NCBI GenBank assembly: GCA_003529325.1
Contig: DPVW01000454.1
Location: 1-12,129, forward strand
Direction: 5' to 3'
Length of the DNA stretch: 12,129 nt
Origin: Candidatus Latescibacterota bacterium
GTDB lineage: Bacteria > Latescibacterota > UBA2968 > UBA8231
Shown: one piece after another, positions 6,786 to 12,129 of the stretch
Layout: each line of letters starts with the position of its first letter
Position numbering within the stretch: the first letter of the stretch is position 1
Notes under the pieces: model-generated
The model's input: the letters and a program-made list of their open reading frames with translations, nothing else
Database searches by the model: none
What the model was told of the DNA's origin: nothing
Position numbers and translations under genes: made by a program

Positions 6786-9712
6786 AGCCCTGGCGAGACA
6801 ACGGGGGATGACCTCAGATCGTGCACATGGATCTTCTGTGTCTCACGGTTGGCATTGGGGTGCCGCATGCGATAACCGCGGGTCACGACCTGCGCCGACT
6901 CGTCGATCTGGTAGTAGGTGTAAGCCTGTTCGGCTGCTGCCGCCTCCGCCTCACGCCCCAGACTGCGCAGAGACAACATCCTGTGGTAGTAGGCGCTGCG
7001 ATCTTCCGGATCGATGTGCAGGACCTGATCGATCGCCTTCAGTGCCTCCTCGAAGCGACCGTCCAGGTAGAGCACCCGACCCAGGTTGCCCCAGGTGGCG
7101 CGGTCTTGCGGGAATCGCGACAGCACATGTCGGTACGCACCTTCGGCGTCGGCGTACCGACCCGCCTTCTGGTGGGCGACACCCCAGATCCATGCGGTCT
7201 GTGGGTCCCCGACTTGCAGTGCTTCGCACCGTTCCAAAAATCGGTAGGCCTGCTCGATGTCACCATCCTGGAGTGCGACACGCGCCATATTTCGTGGGCC
7301 ATCGATGCCATCGGGCCGCAACCGCGCCACCTGCTCGAAGGCAGCCATGGCGGAACGGGTATCTCCCTGCAACAACAGGGCGATGCCGTAGTCGTTGTGT
7401 CGCATCCACTCAGGGGCAGGTGAACTCGACTGCTCTCGCGCCGGGCCGGGCCGGGCCACGGGCAAGAGGATTTCATGCCGAGCAATCTCCGTGACCGGCA
7501 GATCTGGGACCTGTGGAAATGGGCGGAAGCCTGCAGGATTGGCCGCATAGGCGAACTCCGTGTACCGGCGGTCGAACTTGCGCCACAACAGCCTGGCGGT
7601 AATGCGCACCTCGGCGCCGGCATACTCTGGTGGGATGCTGACGCCGTAATGCGCCACATCCGCCGTGCCCGGTCCGATCACGTGCACGTAGACGGGCGCA
7701 TAGATATCCTGCGCATTGCGCTGATGGATCCCCCTGCCGGCGGCATCTACCAGCAACGCCTTATAGAAATGCGCCGCCGGATCGACATGACCATCAACGC
7801 CCAGGGCTCCACTTTGCTGCCACACCTCACCCTCTTGAGCAGATACAGTAAACTCGATCCAGCCTTCATTTGAATCGTTGGTGCCACCAGGGAAGGTGTG
7901 ACCGACACCGACGTTGCGCACCGTCACATCGACTTCGAAATGTTCCCCCGGTTCCAGCACCGATCCGGCCACGCCGGGCAGAGCTTCGATGGCGCCATCG
8001 GCACGACGCAGTGCTGCAATGTCAATGCGCAGCTTCTCTGCTTGCAGGAACTCCTCGATGCGGTGCACGGTCTCCATGTCGCCGCGCAGGTACGGTAGCG
8101 CTGTATTGGCGGCCAGGAAGCGATGCGACCGGACGTATCCATCCCGCGCCGACACGTCCCCCTGTACCGCCTTCTCCGGTGGCATGTGACAGTCCTGGCA
8201 GAGCCGTTTGTACCCTGGCAGGTAGAACGTCCGTGATGCATTGAGGGCGACACCGCTGTCATGCCAATTGTCGAACTCGTCCTGTCCACGCAACCACCGG
8301 TAGCCATTGAGCCTACTATCGAGACTGACCTTGTGGCACGTGGCGCAATACCGCGACGAGTGGAAAAACGGCTTGAGCATCTGACGCTTGTGCACGGCGG
8401 GACGCGCTTTCAGTGCCATGTCGTGCATCAACTGCGCGATCCCATCCTGGGATTCGGCGAATAGATACGGGTCTTCCTGGTGATCGGCGATGTTGTAGTT
8501 GGCGTTCCCCGTCTGATCGTGAATGGCATCGATGGCGTGACAGGCCAGGCAGGTGAGCCCCGCCTGTGCTTGTGGCGAACGGCGGTCGATCTCTCCCGTC
8601 ATTTTGCCAGCCAGCATCAGCGCCGGGTCATGACAGCCCGAACACCACTTCGACTTCACCAACCCCTCCCGCCCTTTTAGCTTTGTCCCAGGGTCGATGC
8701 GACTGAAATAGCTGATGTGGGCATCGAGTTCGCTATTCGAGCTTGTCGAAGTCCGGCGCATTTCGTTGATCGTTGCTTCGTAAAATGGATTGTTGAAAGA
8801 AGCGAAACGATGCGCCGATTTCGACCACTGCTCGACGATGGCGGCGTGACAACGTGCACAGCTGGCAGCACCGAGTTTCTCAGTCGCCACAAACCCCTGC
8901 TGCTCGACCTCGCGTTCCAGCAGTTCCTGTTCCGGCAGATTTCCACGGGTGATGATACGCGACGGCAGATATCCTCCCGTCGTCGTCGTCGCCGCCGACG
9001 GAAAAAATGGACTCTGGTAGGGCACGAAGTTGGCGGGCACAAAGTTCGTGGGACTGCCACCCCGCTGACGCGCACCCGACCCGGGACCGGTATTCGTACC
9101 CGCCGCAAAGGCACTTTCAGCGACTGCCGTGTACGATTCGCGATCGTAGCTGACACCGTGGGCGAGAATCGCCGCCAGCGTCAGCCCGGCGACAGCGACA
9201 GGTACGGTTGTGTAACTGACGGGGGACGGCTTCGAGATGGAAATCCGTCGATGGGCGAGATAGAAGGCTGGCAGTGCCGCCGCCGCCAGCACGTGTAGCC
9301 ACCAGGCCCAGGCGTTGCCTCTACTGTTGGCTTCACTGACGATGAACAGACCCGAAACCAGTAGTGCCACACCGAGAACGGCGGTGACAACTCCGGTGTA
9401 GATCGCCCGTTGGCGCTGGCGCCGCCAGACCATCGGCAGATGCCATTCGACGAAAGCCAGCATCAGCACGACGAGAAGGATGCCGAGTCCCGTATGAAAC
9501 AACACCATGCCCTGGTAAAATTTGGGTAACGAGATGTCGGTGACAGCGAAGTAACCGATACCGGCAGCATCTGCTGCGCGGTGGGCGAGCAGGTAGAGGG
9601 TGTCGGCAAACATGACGACGCCCAGCACGACGATCAGCGCCAGCGCCCGGTGTTGATAGCGGGTGAGGCGACTACGTTTTTGCAAACTGCCTGTTGAAAC
9701 GCTCTGACTCAT
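6782..9712 (-). CDS. Membrane-anchored pentahaem cytochrome c with TPR domain
   Basis: A 976-residue fusion. Five hydrophobic helices lie at ~22-43, 66-90, 103-126, 136-154 and 167-187. Positive-inside charges (QKR-R, WRRQRQR, AHRR) put the N-terminus in the cytoplasm and the rest in the periplasm. A Gly/Pro/Thr-rich linker (~200-262) leads to five haem-c sites: CARCH (285-289), CSGCH (357-361), CLACH (388-392), CATCH (456-460) and CQDCH (505-509). The first, followed by a WSKSAH segment, resembles the cytochrome c554 domain. Residues ~570-720 look like a beta-sandwich (GHTFPGGTNDSNEGW). Residues ~768-960 are TPR-like repeats. Inference: it moves electrons between the membrane and a periplasmic or surface partner, with the TPRs docking another protein. 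The ASPIC lipoprotein gene follows with a 4-nt overlap. The ATG start lacks a strong Shine-Dalgarno. The membrane domain may bind haem b (His73, His140 and His154). The substrate is unknown. Confidence 0.88.
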   Translation of the reverse strand: MSQSVSTGSLQKRSRLTRYQHRALALIVVLGVVMFADTLYLLAHRAADAAGIGYFAVTDISLPKFYQGMVLFHTGLGILLVVLMLAFVEWHLPMVWRRQRQRAIYTGVVTAVLGVALLVSGLFIVSEANSRGNAWAWWLHVLAAAALPAFYLAHRRISISKPSPVSYTTVPVAVAGLTLAAILAHGVSYDRESYTAVAESAFAAGTNTGPGSGARQRGGSPTNFVPANFVPYQSPFFPSAATTTTGGYLPSRIITRGNLPEQELLEREVEQQGFVATEKLGAASCARCHAAIVEQWSKSAHRFASFNNPFYEATINEMRRTSTSSNSELDAHISYFSRIDPGTKLKGREGLVKSKWCSGCHDPALMLAGKMTGEIDRRSPQAQAGLTCLACHAIDAIHDQTGNANYNIADHQEDPYLFAESQDGIAQLMHDMALKARPAVHKRQMLKPFFHSSRYCATCHKVSLDSRLNGYRWLRGQDEFDNWHDSGVALNASRTFYLPGYKRLCQDCHMPPEKAVQGDVSARDGYVRSHRFLAANTALPYLRGDMETVHRIEEFLQAEKLRIDIAALRRADGAIEALPGVAGSVLEPGEHFEVDVTVRNVGVGHTFPGGTNDSNEGWIEFTVSAQEGEVWQQSGALGVDGHVDPAAHFYKALLVDAAGRGIHQRNAQDIYAPVYVHVIGPGTADVAHYGVSIPPEYAGAEVRITARLLWRKFDRRYTEFAYAANPAGFRPFPQVPDLPVTEIARHEILLPVARPGPAREQSSSPAPEWMRHNDYGIALLLQGDTRSAMAAFEQVARLRPDGIDGPRNMARVALQDGDIEQAYRFLERCEALQVGDPQTAWIWGVAHQKAGRYADAEGAYRHVLSRFPQDRATWGNLGRVLYLDGRFEEALKAIDQVLHIDPEDRSAYYHRMLSLRSLGREAEAAAAEQAYTYYQIDESAQVVTRGYRMRHPNANRETQKIHVHDLRSSPVVSPGL

Positions 9713-9799
9713 GTGTAGAGATCTGGCGGCTGGCGGAAGGAAACAGAAACCGAGGGAAGGGGTCTAAGATAGGAAGGAGGACGGGTCCTGTCGCAGCGC
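9713..9799 (-). other. Gap between the acetate kinase and cytochrome genes
   Basis: These 87 nt contain no gene and no clear stem-loop terminator. On the minus strand they are pyrimidine-rich (repeated CCTTCC-type tracts) and end in a poor ribosome site before the cytochrome ATG. A promoter for the cytochrome pair could sit here, but I could not identify boxes. Co-transcription with the acetate kinase gene is equally possible. Confidence 0.3.
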
Positions 9800-10990
9800 T
9801 CAAGACGTGAGTTTCTCGTGGGTCTGGCGTGCCACGATCAGTTCCTCATCCGTGGTCAGAACACGCAAGTGCACACGACTGCCGTCGCGGTGCAATGTGC
9901 CCTCACCATGGACACTGTCGTTGCAGGCAGGGTCCAACTCGACACCGAGAAACCCCAACCCCTCCAGGACCTGACCCCGTACAATGCTGGAATGTTCACC
10001 GATGCCTCCGGTAAAGCTGATCACATCGAGGCCACCCAACTCGACGACAAAGGCGCCGAGGTAATCCCGGATGGCAGAGCAGAATACCTCGATGGCAAGC
10101 ACGCAACGTTCATCTCCTGCCTGGGCGCGCTCTTCGATATCACGCATGTCATTCGATGCGCCGCTGAGACCGAGCATCCCCCCCTCGGAGGCGCAGATCT
10201 CCAGCGCCCTATCCAGCGAGATTCCTTCCCGATCACAGACGACCTGCAAGGCATACGGGTCCAGATCACCGATGCGGTTGTTCTGCGGCACACCGCCCTG
10301 CGGACTGAGGCCATGTGAGGCCCCCTGCGACACACCGTCCTTGATGGCGCATAGTGACGACGAGCCGCCGAGGTGGCAGTTGATGTGCCGCAGCCGGCTC
10401 TGACCTTCCAACTCGAGGACTTTCTCGGCGGCGTAACGATGCGAGGCACCATGAAAACCGTAACGGCGGATGCCATACTCTTCGTACCAGTGCCAGGGGA
10501 CGGCGTAGAGTTGCCGGCGCAATGGCGCATTGCCGTGAAAGGCAGGCTCAAAACAGCCGATACGTGGAGCATCGGGAACGACGCTGGCAAACTGTCGGAT
10601 CGCCGCCACGTAGGCGGGGTTGTGGGCGGGGGCAAGACGAAAGAAGTCCTCCATGCGGCCAATGACCTCCTCGTCGAGTTCGACGACGCCCGTGATAGAC
10701 CGGGCGTGCACGGTCTTGAAACCCACCCCTTCGAGTTCCCCGACCGAAGCCAGAGGGGCGCCCTCCCCGGTAAGTCGTGTCAGCGCCTCGTCGATGGCGG
10801 TGGCGTGGTCGGGCAACAGACAGGGCTGCTCGACCTCGTTACCCTCCCCCAGGCGATACTTGTGCAACGAACCCTCTTCGATGTCGCCGATGCGATCCAT
10901 GCCACCACGGGCGAGCACCTCGCCTCCCGGCATGTCGAAGAGTTTGTACTTGAAGGAAGTGCTGCCGAGATTGGCTACCAGAATTTTCAC
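9800..10990 (-). CDS. ackA: Divergent acetate kinase (ASKHA superfamily)
   Basis: A 396-residue protein of normal acetate kinase length with the family's landmarks throughout. They are LVANLGSTSFKYKLFD (N-terminal phosphate loop with Asn7), LAPAHNPA (~119-126), CFEPAFH (~146-152), YGIRRYGFHGASHRY (~172-186, His180), NNRIGDLDP (~237-245, Arg239), FTGGIGE (~326-332) and TTDEEL (~379-384). Acetate kinase converts acetyl phosphate and ADP to acetate and ATP in the cytoplasm. Several positions that are nearly invariant in characterised enzymes differ. The GHRVVHGG segment is GFKTVHAR, so the substrate-binding Arg91 equivalent is Lys92. Asp148 is Glu148, HLGNGAS is HLGGSSS, and the Leu122 equivalent in the acetate pocket is Ala122. 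It may therefore have altered kinetics or a different carboxylate substrate. The start is a GTG, with AGGA 5-6 nt upstream. No phosphotransacetylase or phosphoketolase gene is in the window. Confidence 0.85.
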   Translation of the reverse strand: MKILVANLGSTSFKYKLFDMPGGEVLARGGMDRIGDIEEGSLHKYRLGEGNEVEQPCLLPDHATAIDEALTRLTGEGAPLASVGELEGVGFKTVHARSITGVVELDEEVIGRMEDFFRLAPAHNPAYVAAIRQFASVVPDAPRIGCFEPAFHGNAPLRRQLYAVPWHWYEEYGIRRYGFHGASHRYAAEKVLELEGQSRLRHINCHLGGSSSLCAIKDGVSQGASHGLSPQGGVPQNNRIGDLDPYALQVVCDREGISLDRALEICASEGGMLGLSGASNDMRDIEERAQAGDERCVLAIEVFCSAIRDYLGAFVVELGGLDVISFTGGIGEHSSIVRGQVLEGLGFLGVELDPACNDSVHGEGTLHRDGSRVHLRVLTTDEELIVARQTHEKLTS

Positions 10991-11084
10991 GTCGGTCCTG
11001 TCGTTGCACGGTTATTCGGTGGATTTCCTGAATTTCGTAATATCGGGGACGAAGGGTGGCACATAAAGTGCTATTAATCTCGAC
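10991..11084. promoter_or_regulatory. Upstream region of the acetate kinase gene
   Basis: This 94-nt stretch lies between the acetate kinase start (minus strand) and the kinase relic (plus strand). It is more AT-rich than its surroundings and holds a short inverted repeat at 11059-11071 (GCAC, ATAAA, GTGC). A promoter for the acetate kinase gene is expected here, but no convincing -35/-10 pair was found. A TAA at 11064-11066 closes the relic's frame upstream. Confidence 0.3.
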
Positions 11085-11870
11085 ATGAACGACAACCTTA
11101 CCCAAGCCACAACAACCAGCCGTCGTCGGGGACCGTCGATCTACCTGACGACGACGGGCGCAATCCGCATGTCCGCCTTCGCCCCCGTCACTAATAGCAC
11201 CCGTGCCCTGACCGCTATCGTCGGCATCGATGCGGGCTCCGCCGAGTTGGAGATCCTGGAACGCATGCGGTCCCGGCTGTACTGGATCGCAGCTGGCTGT
11301 GCCGCCCTCACCCTCGTTGCGGCCCTCATCTTTGCCCGCAGCATCACTCGTCCGATCCGCCATATCGCCGACATTGCCGAACGTCTTGGATCCGGCGACT
11401 ACAGCGCCCGGGCCGACGTGCATACACGGGACGAGGTCGAAGTCCTCGCCACGGCGGTGAATCACATGGCGGAGCAGGTGCGCGAGCGGGACGCCGCTCT
11501 CAAGGAGATGGCTGCCAGCGTTGCCCACGAGGTGCGCAACCCGCTGAACTCTATCAAACTGCTACTTGCTCTGCTGGCGGAGGATATCGCCGCCAATCGT
11601 CGGCAGGCTCGTCATCATCCTCTGTTTCGATTTCGAGGACCTTGCCGTCCGCGTCGATCTCGATCTCCGTCGTCGCTCCATCCTTTTCAACCTCGACTTC
11701 GTAGACCGTATTGCCCTTCTCGGTCTCGACCTCCGCTTCGACGATCGTGCCACCCGGCACGCTCTGCTGCGCGGCATCGACGACGGCCTGTGGCAGATCC
11801 TTTATGTCGATCTCTTTCTCCTTCGCCTGCACAGCCGCCGCATCCAAGCAGACTGCGGACAGCTCCATGA
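11085..11870 (+). pseudogene. Truncated sensor histidine kinase relic (HAMP + HisKA)
   Basis: The open frame is 261 codons, but only about the first 165-170 residues, to roughly 11580-11600, look like a histidine kinase. Residues ~1-55 resemble the end of a Cache-type periplasmic sensor (IRMSAFAPV, then AIVGIDAGSAELE). A membrane helix lies at ~65-84 and a HAMP linker at ~85-136 (SITRPIRHIADIAERLGSGDYSAR). A HisKA box follows with the phospho-acceptor His148 in VAHEVRNPLNSIKLL. Then the frame turns into Arg/Pro/Ser-rich sequence that is simply the antisense of the PepSY-like gene, with no N, G1 or G2 ATP-binding boxes. The first membrane helix and most of the sensor domain are also missing, and a stop lies just upstream at 11064. 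I read it as an internal gene fragment left by rearrangement and not a working kinase. A misassembly at ~11580 would look the same. Confidence 0.7.
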
Positions 11871-11907
11871 GCATGACGCCGAGCCTGACTCGCGTGAGCC
11901 GGATCAT
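11554..11907 (-). CDS. Small secreted PepSY-like domain protein
   Basis: A 117-residue protein. The N-terminal ~28 residues form a Sec signal peptide (MIRLTRVRLGVMLMELSAVC, then a likely cleavage after AVQA). The rest matches the PepSY-like pattern: DLPQAVVDAA (~37-46), PGGTIVEAEVE (~51-61), VYEVEVEKDG (~68-77) and EIEIDADGKVLEIE (~81-94), ending in an acidic stretch. Such proteins are small periplasmic or secreted domains, often annotated as PepSY or beta-lactamase-inhibitor-like, with no firm role. The start at 11907 is fixed by an AGGAG 7 nt upstream; the longer frame to 11991 has no such site. The last ~18 residues (PADDWRRYPPPAEQVAV) are antisense to the kinase relic's HisKA region, so the native C-terminus may have been lost and replaced by read-through into the junction. 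Confidence 0.75.
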   Translation of the reverse strand: MIRLTRVRLGVMLMELSAVCLDAAAVQAKEKEIDIKDLPQAVVDAAQQSVPGGTIVEAEVETEKGNTVYEVEVEKDGATTEIEIDADGKVLEIETEDDDEPADDWRRYPPPAEQVAV

Positions 11908-11914
11908 GTTCCAT

Positions 11915-11919
11915 CTCCT
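11915..11919 (-). promoter_or_regulatory. Ribosome binding site AGGAG of the PepSY-like gene
   Basis: AGGAG on the minus strand, 7 nt before the ATG at 11907. It decides the start of the small secreted protein. Confidence 0.75.
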
Positions 11920-11976
11920 GGTAAGGGTCATCTGGGTATGTGTTAGGGGTAATGCAAGACCCATGCCACAGCCGGG

Positions 11977-12008
11977 ACCCGCATCCCCCACTGAGAGGGG
12001 ACACGGGT
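11977..12008 (-). other. Hairpin, possible terminator of an upstream minus-strand gene
   Basis: On the minus strand the sequence folds as ACCCGUGUCCCC / GGGGAUGCGGGU, a 12-bp stem with two central G-U wobbles and an 8-nt loop. The wobbles pair only in minus-strand RNA; on the plus strand the same two positions are C-A mismatches. That favours a minus-strand transcript. No U-run follows, so it is not a classical rho-independent terminator. It could end the gene entering from the right or sit in the leader of the PepSY-like gene. Confidence 0.35.
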
Positions 12009-12066
12009 TGCGGTCAGACTGCTGGTTTGTCAGCGATGGGAGTTCAGCACCGCTGAAGAATCAGCC

Positions 12067-12129
12067 CTACCAGGACCAGCTCATGCCGATGGACGGCAAC
12101 AAAGGAGTAGTTGCCGCGCAGGGCCAGAT
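12067..12129 (-). CDS. Possible C-terminal tail of a gene entering from the right
   Basis: On the minus strand a frame enters from the window edge and ends at TAG (12069-12067), finishing in SIGMSWSW. An aromatic last residue after alternating residues is typical of the final strand of outer-membrane beta-barrels, and GC at third positions is high. A second minus-strand frame (LALRGNYSFV near the edge, stop at 12044-12046) is also plausible. With only about 20 codons visible, neither frame can be confirmed. Confidence 0.2.
   Translation of the reverse strand: MWPCAATTPLLPSIGMSWSW

Noticed and set aside
7440..7458. Triple GGGCC-type repeat
   Set aside because: It lies in frame in the cytochrome gene, coding for an Ala/Arg/Pro/Gly linker before the TPRs, and needs no other explanation.
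11600..11870. C-terminal 90 residues of the kinase reading frame as a novel Arg/Pro-rich domain
   Set aside because: They are the exact antisense of a PepSY-like gene with its own signal peptide and ribosome site, so they are a shadow.
1..12129. CRISPR array, tRNA, rRNA or insertion sequence
   Set aside because: Reading both strands showed no regularly spaced repeats, no transposase-like product, no cloverleaf and no rRNA-like sequence.

Overview
This is a GC-rich window that looks like Pseudomonadota, perhaps Gammaproteobacteria. The reasons are GGAGG-type ribosome binding sites, lipobox and Sec signals, a c-type cytochrome on a membrane anchor, PepSY-type periplasmic proteins and dense gene packing. 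No rRNA or other taxonomic marker is present, so the assignment is weak. No tRNA, rRNA, CRISPR array or insertion sequence was recognised.

Left block, plus strand, 1-5007: the end of a polytopic GT-C/PMT-like membrane glycosyltransferase, then a tight three-gene run. The run starts after a good ribosome binding site and encodes a GT4 glycosyltransferase, a 342-residue protein of an uncharacterised BtrH/C39-like family, and a GT-A-fold glycosyltransferase. The gaps inside the run are 1 and 7 nt. It reads as a sugar-transfer module built around a protein whose relatives, as I recall, occur mostly in Gram-positive biosynthetic clusters. Its product cannot be read from the sequence.

Middle block, minus strand, 4992-10990: three genes transcribed leftwards. 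They are a divergent acetate kinase, a 976-residue membrane protein (five membrane helices, five CXXCH haem-c sites, TPR repeats), and a lipoprotein made of VCBS/FG-GAP calcium-binding repeats with a C-terminal UnbV/ASPIC domain. The last two overlap by 4 nt (GTGA) and probably make partner proteins on the periplasmic or outer face of the cell. The lipoprotein gene overlaps the glycosyltransferase gene tail to tail by 16 bp.

Right end, 10991-12129: a relic of a sensor histidine kinase on the plus strand has lost most of its sensor domain and all of its ATPase domain. Its reading frame runs antisense into a small secreted PepSY-like gene on the minus strand. This junction looks like a rearrangement scar. 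The last ~140 bases hold a hairpin and possibly the tail of another minus-strand gene.

The points most worth following up are the BtrH-like protein between two glycosyltransferases, the membrane pentahaem/TPR plus VCBS-ASPIC pair, and the acetate kinase with substitutions at normally invariant active-site positions.
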